In this document: positions 1 to 10,540 of the stretch, piece after piece | Numbering within the stretch: position 1 is the first letter of the stretch | How the letters are laid out: each line of letters starts with the position of its first letter | NCBI GenBank assembly: GCA_010093485.1 | Contig: MU001507.1 | Span: forward strand, 880,844-944,843 | Direction: 5' to 3' | Origin: Karstenula rhodostoma CBS 690.94 | Taxonomy: Eukaryota; Ascomycota; Dothideomycetes; Pleosporales; Didymosphaeriaceae | DNA length: 64,000 nucleotides | Made by a program: the position numbers and the translations under genes | Notes under the pieces: model-generated | Database searches by the model: none | Seen by the model: only the letters and a program-made list of their open reading frames with translations | What the model was told of the DNA's origin: nothing

Positions 1-1
1 C

Positions 2-55
2 GAGAGCGGGCATGCGGAGGAGGAAGAGGAGAAGGGCAAGAAGAGGAAGAGGTAG
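2..55 (+). CDS. 3' end of an unknown gene (partial)
   Basis: The first bases read in one frame as a charged tail, ESGHAEEEEEKGKKRKR, followed by a TAG at 53-55. A glutamate run followed by a Lys/Arg cluster is typical of the C-terminus of a nuclear or nucleolar protein. Only 17 codons are visible, so the family cannot be named. The bases AGGTAGGT at the stop could also be a splice donor, in which case the coding region would continue elsewhere. This is an inference from composition only. Confidence 0.35.
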   Translation, partial: ESGHAEEEEEKGKKRKR

Positions 56-503
56 GTCTCTTCTCGACTTTGGCACAAACGAACGCAGAGCCAGTAGGCG
101 TTGGGAGTGTGCGGGGAGCGTGCGGAGAGCGTGGAGGAGACTTGCATCTCTCCTTTGCGACGAGTCGAAGCACGGTGTTTTGGGTTTTCAAGCTTCATGT
201 AAAACTGCCGGCTTTTTTTCTGCGCTGTCGGACACATGGGTATAGGTCCTGCTCTATCAGAGAGACGGAACGAGCGTTTGGCGTTTGAGTAGTAGCTTCG
301 AGCTCTGGCGGGACAATTATATCATATTTATTTGGTCCGTTACTACCACCATTGTGCAATAAGCTTCCAACCGCGCGTTGTCGCCCTATAGAGACGACAA
401 AACAAGTATGTATAGGTGATGCGATGGCGCTTCTCCGGCCACCTAGCTATGTGTTATGTATTATCGCTTTTACAATACTTGAGGGGAAAAAATTGACAGC
501 AGC

Positions 504-522
504 AGCTAGCTAGCTAGCTAGC
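504..522. repeat. (AGCT)n tandem repeat, self-complementary
   Basis: Direct reading shows about five copies of the 4-base unit. Each unit is its own reverse complement, so the tract can fold on itself. Confidence 0.9.
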
Positions 523-601
523 CTACATGCTCTCCGGCAGGGGTAGAAATATGTCCAGTCGAAAATGACGCCTATATCCCAACTAGCTAGCGACAGAAAG
601 A

Positions 602-621
602 GGAGAGAGAGAGAGAGAGAG
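602..621. repeat. (GA)n microsatellite
   Basis: Uninterrupted GA dinucleotide run of roughly nine to ten units in non-coding sequence. Confidence 0.9.
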
Positions 622-747
622 CTTGGAGCGTGACGTCGTGGCGCATGTACAAACTCCCAACGTATTTAGGCAGTATTTCAAGGCAGATGCCCAAAGATCA
701 AACAAACGCTAGTAGGTACAGACAGAGGAAAGGAGATTGTGGAGGCG

Positions 748-2179
748 TTATCTTGATGCGGGCGAGTAACTCCGCAAGGGCTCCCTGCCGTCGATGGACA
801 GCGGCTCGGGCGTGATCTGTATGCTTGGTAACCGCTCCAGTGTGGGCAGTTGCGGCGGACCCGGTAACTGCGGGGCGCGCGTTGCGGTGGGGCTTTCGTA
901 TATCGGGGGGTCTTCGTACGCAGGCGCATCCTCGGTAGGTATATCGATGCTAGGAGAAGGGTTGGGCGTCGCGACTCTGCTCAGGTTGCTCGAGTGGGGA
1001 TTCGAATTTGGGTGCGATAGGGAGACAACTTCGAAGTCGTCTGAGTTGGAGCGGTGGGTGTTCACGGCCTCGGGGAACTCGTACTCTTCAGACGCTCGGC
1101 CGGTTGAGACGGATCGTAAAGACGACGCCGAGAGCCCTCTCCGGTGCGTATTCAGCGTCGTATTTGATAAGCCTCTTTCCCGCCCACCGCTTCCAAACGA
1201 CGCGGCGCCGTCAAGAAGAGGCCGGTTATCGCTGTCCGTCGAGTTCGCTCGCAGCCTCGTTCCGTCATGCCTTGCAACGCCCAGATCGCCGTACTGCACA
1301 GAGGAAACGCGGCGGTCGCGGCTGGCGGTTTGGTGCGTCGCAATGAGCAAGGCGCTCACGGACTCTTCGGCCGCCTGTTCCGCCCTTCTCCTGATCTCTG
1401 CAAGAGCCTCGTAATCCCCACGCTGACGCGCTTCTCGACGTGCTTGTCTGCGCTCCTCGCGCTCGCGCGCCTCCTGGCGGCGGGCAAGTCGAATCTGGTA
1501 AAGGGACTCCATTTCACCCTCCCGGCGAGCTTCCTCTTCGTCGATTTCTTCGGGGAATTCCACGACTGTATCAATACCCCCTCTTTCGCCCTCCCGCCCC
1601 AGCACTTGCTCGTTTTCTCGTGGAGCGGGGGCGTATGCGGGGAGGGTCATTACACTGCGAACCGAGGTGTTGCGGTCCACGCCTGCGTTGTTGTTGTTGT
1701 TGCTGTTGGTATTGCTATTCTGGGCGAACGACTGTCTCTCCGGATCGTTCGCGACGGCTACGCTCCCGGTCATCTCGCGATCGCGGTTCGCCCCAAGACT
1801 GCTATTCCTGCCCGCATCCTGGTCTTGTAGGCTCGTAGAGTATTGGTTCCGGCGTGGTCTTATGCGAAGGTTTTTCCATGAGAAGAGCGAGGGCAGCTTG
1901 TCCTTGGGTTTGCGCGTGGGCACGCCGGAATTGTGGCGCAGCTTGATCGTGAGGATATAGGTGACGAGGAGGATAACGAAGATTATGATGACAATGATTG
2001 CAATCTGTGTCGCTGTCAGTATGCAATAAAGCGTGAAGCAGCCGGACGTAGTGTGCGAAGCAGCAGAAAAGGCTGGTGGGATATGGATTGGGTCTTCGTA
2101 CCACCCAGAGACTCTTCTGCGACTTGGTCATCCGCCGCTCCAACGCGCCTTCCCGCGCGTTTGTCACGGGTATCCGCAT
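748..2179 (-). CDS. Single-pass membrane protein with PPxY motif (conserved fungal, unknown)
   Basis: The main exon (748..2004) encodes a hydrophobic segment, IAIIVIIIFVILLVTYIL, right at its start, followed by a basic KLRHNSG...KPKDK flank and a long polar, low-complexity tail. The tail has an Asn run, an Arg/Glu-rich predicted coiled coil (REAREREERRQARREAR) and a C-terminal proline/tyrosine region, PAYEDPPIYESP. PPIY is a PPxY motif of the kind bound by WW domains of Rsp5/NEDD4 ubiquitin ligases. My model adds a 26-codon first exon (2102..2179) joined through an intron at 2005..2101 (donor GTACGA, acceptor CACAG after TACTGAC), total 444 aa. The main exon is secure; the first exon and the start are tentative, because other acceptors exist just upstream. 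I do not recognise a named family. Confidence 0.65.
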
Positions 2180-3035
2180 ACTGGTGTCGAATATGATGTA
2201 CAGTCCCCCTCTCCTGGTTTCCCTCGCAGCCCGACTTTTCTGCCTCAGGAGCTCGAAACGGAATAAGGTCACTCCTCCCGCGTCTCCCCGTCTGCTGGAC
2301 CCGCAATCGAAGTCGGAATGTGCCCGCGCGCGTGCGACGGGCGTGCGACGGGCGTGCTGTAGGGCTCGTGGCACGGAAGAGGCAAGGACGCTCGAAGCCG
2401 CCAGGTACCGTCTCGGGGGTGTCGCAATCAGCCGGTAGCTATGTACCAAGTCAAAGAACAAGCAGCAATAGATTGTAGAGGGTCTTCTCCGCAAGCTGGG
2501 GCTGAGGCCTTGCACAGGCTGCACTAGAAGGGCGCTTGGGCTCGTAAGCAGGGATCAGAGCATAAACCGGGAAGTCGCCGTGGCTGAATGCGCCGCGGCC
2601 CTGTCTGCACAGCCGTTTGGATCGTTGCGATCGGCCACCTGCTGACCGCTGCGGATCTTGACAGGCCGAAGAAGCAGTCAATTGACATGGATTCGACTGT
2701 TCACAGTGAGATTGCTGCGAGGCCCGAGAGCCGACGGTTGCATCTTGTCATGTCAGCAGTAGCGAATGTGGCTGCTAGCGCCGACTCGATTCTGGCTGGG
2801 GTTGTCGCCGAAGGAACCGTCTCAACGTAGATTAGGCCTATTTTTGGGCGCTTGCCTCTACGGCGCGGTTTGCAGTTCAACCTTCATCACATGCACCATC
2901 ACACTTCTGCAGCCGTTGATGTGCGCTCAAGGCGAAGTACTTTGTCCGTTTTGATCGACGAAACACACCGCGCCGCTGGTAATCTCGCCATCCACGTTAA
3001 ACCGCCTTCATTTTCTGCCTCCAGCACAGAGCCAC
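2180..3035. other. Intergenic between two minus-strand genes
   Basis: Upstream region of the membrane-protein gene and downstream of the gene ending at 3036. Open frames here lack conserved-looking sequence or splice support. No RNA gene or repeat was seen. Confidence 0.5.
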
Positions 3036-4534
3036 CTAAAACTTCTTGTCCAATTTCTTCAGAAACCCACCAATCCCCTTCTCCAATTTCTCTGCCCGCT
3101 TCCCCATATTGCTCTTCGCCTGCACTCCTGGTGCACTATGTTCTTTTGTCTGCGCTTCGTGTTCCGTTGGTCTGTATAGTTGCTGATGCATCCCATATGC
3201 ATCTGCGCCTGGTTGTTGCTGTGGTGTCGTGCTGCCATATTGGTACTGCGCGTATCCCCCGACCGGCGGTGAAGCCATCGGCTGGTATTGTTGGGGTGCA
3301 TAGCCTGGCGATGGAAGGGGAGACTGGCTAGGTGCACCAGGCGATTGCACGCTGGGTGCGAAGCCTGGAGATCCAGGGTGGTTTGCAAATTGCTGTACAG
3401 GAGCCTGCCCGGGTGGTGGGCCAGAGGGCGGTGGAGCGAAGCTTGGAGGACTCTGTGGTGGAGGTGGAATAGATCCAACGGTATTTGTCCTTGAGACTCC
3501 TGGTGGCTGCGGTGGGCCGGAGAATGTAGATGCTCGCGACGGGGGTCCAGGCACGTATGGTCCTGATGTTGGCTGCGGGGCGAAGGATGTGTGCAATGGA
3601 TTGCCGTACTGATGCGCATGCTGGTGGTCGTTGTAAGCTGCCGCATTGAGGCCGGTGCCGTCCGCCGCATCAGGAGGCGGAGGTGTCTTTTCGCGGTGGG
3701 CAATGGGTTCTGGAGCTGCTGGAGCGGCAGGATTGTAAGCCATCGGCGCGAAGTTGCTGTGTGCATCTGCTGCTGGGGGGCTTGAGGTGGGTGCAGGAGC
3801 AGTAGGAGGACCTGGAAAAGATTGCTGCGTGTTCAGATTGAGGCTTGGACTGCGACTTGAGTGTGATATTGCTGCCCGCTCGAGCTTTGCTACCACGGGG
3901 TTCATCGAGTCGTTCTTGTAATCAGGTTGCGCTAGTGCCGCTTGAGGGTTCGCCAGGATCTGGAGTTGGTGAGGCTGGACAACTCGTCTGATAGAATCTA
4001 GAAATAATGACGCGTCTTCTGGCGTCCAGAAATATATGTCGACGGTGTGTAGTCGATACATGTATTTGCCATTGTTCTGCGGATCCGGGGAAGGTAGGTG
4101 CCATTGCGACATATCTTGCTGAGGGCTGGAGGCTGCACTTCCATTTTGGCTGCGGAATGCGTCCACTGTGAGTGTGAAGAGGCATGGGTGTTTGTACGTC
4201 CGCTCTATCCGAACCGTGTCGAGATCTTGACGTGGTCAGCATCCTATTCATTGAATGGAGTGTGCTGTCTCCACTTACGCCCGGCAAATGCATCTTGGTC
4301 CGGTGTCCCGGCATGGTTGGCAACTTCTATCCGGCCGTTTTGCTGCATGGGATTGTGGTACAGGTAGACATAGCTGCCTTTATCGAAGCGGTGGTGCGTG
4401 GTCTTGTAAGTAGGTGGGGAGAAATAGTAATGTATGTCTGCGAAGCTGTGCAGACGTTAGTCTTCTACGGTGTCCAAGGCTGATCAAAGCTCTCACAGTG
4501 TCAACAGAGACACTTCCCCTTGCTGTGGCGGCAT
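3036..4534 (-). CDS. Conserved fungal protein: N-terminal folded domain plus Pro/Gln-rich tail
   Basis: Three exons (4497..4534, 4279..4445, 3036..4225) give 464 aa. Both introns have good signals (GTGAGA...CTAAC...CACAG; GTAAGT...CTGAC...CAAG), and the total length is a multiple of three. Residues 1-130 look folded: FADIHYYFSPP, a GSYVYLYHNP stretch and a closing WTPEDASLFLDSIRRVV that resembles the last helix of a PH-like domain (inference only). The rest is a disordered Pro/Gln/Ser-rich region. The protein ends in a lysine-rich amphipathic stretch (GKRAEKLEKGIGGFLKKLDKKF region) that could bind membrane or acidic partners. No named family is recognised. Confidence 0.8.
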
Positions 4535-5069
4535 GTTCTGGTGTTCAAGCTGAGTTTGGACCCTGGACAGGTAGCGGCACTCGACCCAAGTCACCGTATC
4601 ACACAAAGAGCAGGAAATGTAGATGGCTGTGCAGAAAACGGAACCAGAGGCAAGATATATACTGGGGAGAGGTTGTGGATCGCAATACCCGCAGAGAGCC
4701 AACGGCTTGGCTGTATGCTATTTTGATCGTGCTCTACGCGCCCTCTTTGCGTGGGGTCAGCGCCAACGCGTGCCCAGAAGCTCCAGCGGCGTTTCCCATG
4801 CGAGTCCAGCTGGTCCAAGCTTCTCTGCCGATCCACTGCAACTCGGCGGACCTCCGAGAAATTTGGCCGCGATGAGAAGACGCACGCCGACACGCCTGCC
4901 ATCGACTGTCGACACCTTCGCCGCGAATTGGGGCCTCGACGACCCTGCATCGCCTGCCACACGCCGCTCCATTGCGCCTTCCTCCTACCCGCACGACCGC
5001 GCCTTCGCGACTGCCCTCGAGGGCTCAAATTCTCCCTTCCGGCGCCATCGTTGAGACTTCGTCGTCACA
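4535..5069. promoter_or_regulatory. Divergent intergenic region upstream of uS8m
   Basis: About 535 bases separate the start codons of the minus-strand gene (4534) and the plus-strand mitoribosomal gene (5070), so both promoters must lie here. No specific factor site could be assigned by eye. The last 150 bases before 5070 are pyrimidine-rich, as is common in fungal core promoters. Confidence 0.5.
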
Positions 5070-5669
5070 ATGTCCCTCGTCAACCTCGCACACGTGTGCT
5101 CGCACCTCCAGAATGCCTCAAAGGCCCGGCTGGGTCTCACGTCGATACCCGTGTCCAAAATGCACGTCAACCTGATGCTCGGTCTCCAGCGCGAGGGCTT
5201 CATCTCCAGCGTGACCCTCGGCGGCACCACGCCTCCTACTCCTTTCCTGCTCCAGGACCAAATTGACCCGGAAGAGCACTCGGACATGGCGCAGAAATTG
5301 GCTGCCGAGCCATGGGCTGCATACCCTTCCGCCGAGTCACCGTCAGGGAATTTGCTGGGTGGTCGCGAAATATCGTACAATGTAAAGGTCCCACAGAATC
5401 CGGCACGTCGAAGGCTGTGGCTGGGACTGAAGTATTGGAACAACGAACCTGTGCTCAAGAACATGAAGCTGGTGAGCAAGCCTACGAGACGGTTATGGCT
5501 GACGAGCGAGGACCTGGGTCGGATCACGAGGACAAGGGAGGCCGCATACGTAAAAGGCCTGACCCATCCGGGAGAGTGCATGTTCTTGACCACGGACCGA
5601 GGTATACTGGAGGCACGAGAGTGCGTGGAGAGGAAATTGGGTGGGATGGCATTGTGCAGAGTGTACTAG
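5070..5669 (+). CDS. mrps8: Mitochondrial small-subunit ribosomal protein uS8m (Mrps8)
   Basis: Intronless 199-aa protein. The N-terminus, MSLVNLAHVCSHLQNASKAR, and the following KMHVNLMLGLQREGFISSV match the bS8/uS8 fold in its fungal mitochondrial form: a helix that contacts 16S-type rRNA, then the LxxLQREGFI element. The C-terminal half contains the GLKYWNNEPVLKNMKLVSKPTRR region and a short closing ECVERKLGG-LCRVY that corresponds to the G-x-x-LC.V end of S8 proteins. It is a core component of the mitochondrial small ribosomal subunit, nuclear-encoded and imported. No cleavable presequence is evident, which is usual for this protein. The start is the first ATG, preceded by TCACA. Confidence 0.93.
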   Translation: MSLVNLAHVCSHLQNASKARLGLTSIPVSKMHVNLMLGLQREGFISSVTLGGTTPPTPFLLQDQIDPEEHSDMAQKLAAEPWAAYPSAESPSGNLLGGREISYNVKVPQNPARRRLWLGLKYWNNEPVLKNMKLVSKPTRRLWLTSEDLGRITRTREAAYVKGLTHPGECMFLTTDRGILEARECVERKLGGMALCRVY

Positions 5670-6098
5670 AGGTCGAGCTTGAGCAACAAGAGAAAAGAGG
5701 GCGGCGATAGGGGCATCACAACCTTCACCTGTACAAAACAATTTCTTTGGCTCGGGGGAACACGTCAAGGTTGCGACATTCGACATGTATTGTATGCAGA
5801 GCCTGTGGATGTAGATGGTCTCCCCACATGTACAGTATGTATGATAATCTTCTACGTTCGACATCTGGCTAGTAATTGGTCAATTCCCGAACTGCTGATC
5901 CATCAACACCTGTACCAAAGTTCAGCCTGCCCCAGTGCCGTTTTTGGGTTGCACGGCATGCTCGAAGGCGCCTTGGCAAAGTGGCAGCCCAGAACGCCGA
6001 TGCACGTCACTTGATCATTCCCATCACCCCCCACCAATAACTTTTGGCGCAACACATAACACACATTGTCTGTCACACGTCACTAACCTCTAGCCATC
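5670..6098. other. Intergenic: uS8m 3' region and RTC5 promoter
   Basis: Tandem arrangement of two plus-strand genes. The 3' part (6020-6098) is C/A-rich with repeated ACACAT/CACAC runs leading into the RTC5 start. No other gene seen. Confidence 0.5.
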
Positions 6099-8029
6099 AT
6101 GGGTCAAGGAGGCTCAGCGGAAGCTCCGCACTTGACTCTCGGTATGCCAATCTCTGCGCATCGTCCCCATCAGTCATCATTCCAGGAATACATCCGCCAA
6201 GCTGACTTTCGACAGAGCAGCTGAACCATGAACTCGCGCAACGCTTCGCCCAAAAGTCCTACACGCCCCTCGAGCTCTACTGCTTCAATTCTGTCTTCCG
6301 ATCGCTCGCCGACACCGAGTCAGGTGTTAGATACTGGAGCGAATCTACGCTATGTCGCTTCCTCGAGTTGCCCGACTCCCTTGCTGTAGGCCCGATACTG
6401 TTCCAAATGAGCAGCTATCTCGGCGCATTCCCTTTTCCAAGCCACGCCCCAGCGATCCTGACGTATGAAGCGCTATTGAAGGTGGTCACGATCCTTACAG
6501 AGAGATATGGTGCGGTGATCAAGAAGAGAAGTAGGGAGATCTGGCTGAGGGAGCTATATCGCAGTTTGGCTGTGCACGATAGAGGGTTGAAGCAGGGCGA
6601 TGGGGGGCCCGAGGGCAAGACAGAAACACAGTTCAGTACTGATGGGAGCAAGGGCTTCGCGATCGACGCCCCAGAAGAAAGCGGGGAAGACGACGAGGAT
6701 GACGAGCTCGTCCTGGCGGCTTTAGATTCTATGGACGCAGATGAAGTGTTCAAGCACGGAGAGCACTCCGACGTGCACCACTCCATTATCCCGACGGATA
6801 ACTTTTTGCGACTAGTCGAGCTCCTACTCCTCATTGCGCCCATAGATGCGCAAGAGAGTCTATCTGTCTTTGCGGGCGAGTTGACGGCCGAACGGAAGGA
6901 GGACCTGAGACGGACGGCGAGTGGCATCCTTTCGTCGTTCGGTGTATCGACAAACCAGCCGGGCATCACCTACCGCGCTTTCAACACTGTTGTCTCATCC
7001 TGCCTCCCGTACCTTTTCAATGGTTTAAACCCTCTCTTCGAACACTTCCTCTTCGCGAAAGACTTCGATCTTTCCAAGCGCAAGCCCGGCTCCTCCAGCC
7101 CAACCACAGAAAAGCACCCCGTAATAGCACCACCCAAGCCTGCCCTCGAGCCAATCCTCCGTGACCCAGGAGAAATCCTAAACCTCTCCATACTAAGCCA
7201 ACTGTCCTTCTTCCTCAAAGGCAGCGACCTCTTCCGCCGCCTCCGCCCCTTATACAGCGGCAACACGCACGGCTTCAGCATGGGCTCCTTCGAAAAGCAG
7301 TCCTTCCACTGGCGGGCCCCCACCATCCTCCTCGTCTCCGGTCGCCTCCTCTCCGCCTCGCCCTCCAGCACCCGCGAGCGCGCCTTCACAGACTCCCTCC
7401 CCCCAAAGCGCTACCCCTCCTCCGCAACCCCCGACTCCTCCCCCTCAGAAGACCAGATATACACCTTCGGCGCGTACATACCCGCGCAGTGGAAACTCAC
7501 GCACAAGGGCTGCTTCGGAGACGCCTCCACCGTCCTCTTCCAGCTCTCCCCCGTGCACGACGTCTTCCACGCGAGCCCCTACAGCGAGGACTACGTCTAC
7601 TTCAACCGCCCGCCGACGTACCCGTCCGGGCTCGGTCTCGGCACGCCTGTCCCCCGCCAGTCCGCGTCGAGCAGCACGCACCACAACTCGATGCTGCGCC
7701 CGGGCCCCGTGAGCCTGCATCTCGACGACGCGCTCGAGTTCGGCGTGTTTACGCATCTGGCCGAGGGTGGGGGGTCGTTCCATCCGTCGCGGCTCCCTGT
7801 GCGGAAGAACAGGAATTGGCAGGATCGGTTCGAGATTGAGAGTTTGGAGGTTTGGGGGTGTGGTGGGGATGAGGTGGCGGAGGCGCAGAGGAAGGAGTGG
7901 GCGTTCCAGGAGAGAGAGGCGGAGGCCAGAAGGCGGATTAATCTGGGCACTGGGGATATCGATGCGGATCGGGAGCTGTTGAAGATGGCTGGGTTGATTG
8001 GGCACGGCCAAAGTGGGGGGAGCGTTTGA
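6099..8029 (+). CDS. rtc5: Rtc5 family, TLDc-domain V-ATPase regulator
   Basis: Two exons (6099..6141, 6216..8029) give 618 aa; the intron is GTATGC...GCTGAC...CGACAG. The first residues are MGQGGSAE, a glycine-2 N-myristoylation signal expected for membrane tethering. The N-terminal region ([31 protein letters not shown], then YLGAFPFP and [20 protein letters not shown] segments) and the C-terminal TLDc domain (about residues 380-600: [54 protein letters not shown]) are diagnostic. In yeast, Rtc5 promotes disassembly of the vacuolar proton pump. A glutamate/aspartate-rich insert ([11 protein letters not shown]) interrupts the N-terminal half. It converges with the minus-strand gene at 8232. 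Confidence 0.93.
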
Positions 8030-8231
8030 GCGACGGGTATGTACGATACTGTGGCAGTGGGAGGCGAGCCATCGCGATGTTGCATGTTCACGTTCAAGAG
8101 ACCGAAGCATAATCCATATGACGAATTGACGAATTAGGAACCTTTGACATTGCAAGGAGATCGGCATTGATACTACTATTACAGTCATCATATCGTGAAG
8201 CAAAGAGAAGTTGCGAATGAACACGCGGGTA

Positions 8232-9309
8232 TCACAAAACGCCTGTGCTTGCACTCCTGCGGTGCGTATCCCAAGCGCCTGTCGCCGCTGGTGGAGGAGG
8301 AAGAGGAGGTACAGGCACTGTCTCCCTCATCGAAGACACCCCGCTCTTCAGCGAGCTTTTGCGTGATGCACTCCCCAGCGAACTCACCACCGAGCTCTTT
8401 CTTGAAGTCGCCGTGCTGTACTCCTCTGGGGTAAGTGGACTATCAAGCTCGAACGTACCGATAGACCTGCGCGTAAGGTCCCACGTTGTGGGGCGATGGG
8501 ATGTTTTCCAGACAGTGGCGGCTGGTGATTGAGGCAAACGGAAATCCTCGGCTGAGTAATGCCGGTATGTGTCTGGATCTGCATCGATATTGCGAGACGC
8601 ATGCTGGGAAGCTCTACGTTCTGTCGTCGTGGTGGGTGAGATGTAAACATGCGAAGCTGTGCGTTGGTGCCATGAGTGTGGTGCTGCTGTAGAGTGATTT
8701 AGACTTGCGATGACAATCGAATTGAAGCAACTTACCCTCGGCTACAATCGAAATCCGTAGGAGTTGTTTTGGGGCCATCTCGCCGCCATCTCCGGGATCT
8801 GATACCCGGCGTTCAAAACTGCGGTTGTGGTGTCGGCGGGATTTTTGCGTGTGGAGCCAGAAGAAAATGATGATGCCGACAAGTAGGAGAAAGACGAAGC
8901 CTCCCGCTGCTGCTCCTGCAATGGCGGCGATATTCGGATGGTTGGATGGTGCAGCTGTCGTATTTGTAGACGAGGAAGGTGATGATTCGTTTGATGAGGT
9001 ACTCGGTATTGTTGTAGCTCCAATGCTCGTCGTAGTCCGACTTGATGAAGTGCTTGCGGCTGCAATTTCCGTCTCCTGTTCCCGCTTACCAAGGTATGCG
9101 GGCCTGTGACCCCCATCCTGAGAGGTTGCGAAAGCAGCAGGTCGGATGTCGTTCTCGGAGCATTCGTCAGAGCATGGATCAAACTTGGGACGAGAACCGG
9201 GCGCAGGTAACTCCGCCCGGGACGGACGAGCAAGAGGAAAGATACGCTTTGACCAGCGAAGGGACATACTTATGTACTCTGAAATCCGGGCTGTCGGGTT
9301 CGAGGTCAC
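8232..9309 (-). CDS. Surface-type single-pass membrane protein, 5' end unresolved
   Basis: Secure part: an exon reading from about 9309 down to 8736, then an intron 8621..8735 (GTAAGT...GACGACAG), then the last exon 8232..8620. The order is a cysteine-containing region (DPCSDECSEND), a Ser/Thr-rich stalk, one transmembrane helix (IAAIAGAAAGGFVFLLLVGI), a basic stop-transfer (HTQKSRRHHNR) and a cytosolic tail with proline run and SSVVSSLGSASRKSS. This is the layout of the many Mid2-like or ectodomain-stalk proteins of ascomycetes. The true start was not found: a cysteine-rich open stretch at about 9366-9545 on the same strand (containing YVVYATRSWPQPHAPC) looks like an upstream extracellular exon, but I could not join it with confidence. 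Confidence 0.6.
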
Positions 9310-9599
9310 CCAAGCAAGACCATGTTGACATGGGCTCCTCCAACTCTTTAAGCAACACCATCATTCAGCCCAGAAACCAACGCGCGTCTATTGGGCCGTT
9401 TGAGATCAGCTCTTGGCCTAAAGGTTTGCATGCGCTGCCGGAAGGAGTAAACGAGGCATTCGTCCAACAACTCAGAGGAGCACATGGCGCATGGGGCTGG
9501 GGCCAGCTGCGGGTCGCATATACGACATATTGTGTGCCTTGTGGGCGCTATGCTGAGTTTTTGTGGGCATGGCTTATTTGCCCCGCAAACCGTGGATTT

Positions 9600-10540
9600 G
9601 GATTCGTCAGACGGTTTCGGTTTATTCGCGAGGTTTTGTTAACGCGCTGAGGTTGAGGTTCAAGTTCGCGAGGCACGCCTGAGTAGCTTTGCTAGACCAG
9701 GTTTAGCGCGCTCGAAGTCCGGTGTGTGTTGGCTTTGGAGGCTGAGTACGACTATGTGGAGATGAACATACCGTAATCGTTGTATTTTCCAATGTTGAAC
9801 TGCAGCTCGTTTGGTATATTGTCGCGTGAAAAGTAATTACGGACCGTTTACGCTCCAAGATTAGATGGTCCTGCGAGCTGTTGTGTAACCTTCAGCGACT
9901 TGTAAATTCTCGCTACATTGATCCTCCATCGATCCTCCATCGGCATCAGATGTCGAAGTGTCGATCAGGCCCCGACACAAAATCAACTAAGCGGCACGTT
10001 AGGGAACGCCAAAGATGGTGGGTTGTAGACATTCTGTAACGTAGGCGCGATCCCTTCATTTCTCAAGTGGGGGCTGTGAATCGGGCTGGCTTTGACGTGG
10101 CACGTAAGCGGCTCTGCTCGTCTCGCCATTCGACCGGAACACGACACTAGACCGAAAACGTTCAACTGTAAGTCCAACACTCTGCGAGAAAGAGTCCGAT
10201 GAACAAAGTGCGGGTTGACGTTGAGGTAGATGTGGGAGAGTAGATGGAAGAATGTTGATTGCCAGATTAGACAGAACCGATGACCAACATTGTCACTGCC
10301 GCTCCACAACCTGAACCAAAAGGTGGATCAGGCAGCCGCAACCGTCTCTGCCCAGACGGATGTATGATCCAATGCCAACACTGTGAACGCCCAAGCACTG
10401 CGCCACGCTAAACTTCACTTCTCACCTCTTACGAAACAAAATGTTACTCCCTTCCGTAAGCCTCCAATAAGTTCGTCCCGGGGCCGTGAACAACCATCAT
10501 CGCACCATGACTCCCTTCAGCTCTGACCGAAAGTCGCACC
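9600..10540. other. Intergenic, no gene seen
   Basis: Nearly 1 kb between the surface protein and the acyl-CoA dehydrogenase relic. Open frames are short and look like noise. Contains a short local duplication (ATCGATCCTCCATCGATCCTCC, near 9920-9945). Confidence 0.5.

Larger units (their letters stand above)
56..747. other. Intergenic, with two simple repeats
   Basis: No coding region is supported here. The stretch holds a CTAG-type tandem repeat (about 504-522), a GA dinucleotide run (about 602-621), and AT-rich sequence around 310-350 that may serve as 3' untranslated sequence of the gene ending at 55. The gene on the minus strand ends at 748. Confidence 0.6.

Noticed and set aside
1802..2524. 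240-codon minus-strand frame over the start of the PPxY membrane protein gene
   Set aside because: Most of it is out of frame with the membrane helix and looks like low-complexity noise; only its short 3' portion (2102..2179) was used as a tentative first exon.
9042..9650. 202-codon plus-strand frame
   Set aside because: It lies antisense to the surface-protein gene and its candidate exon and has no recognisable sequence.
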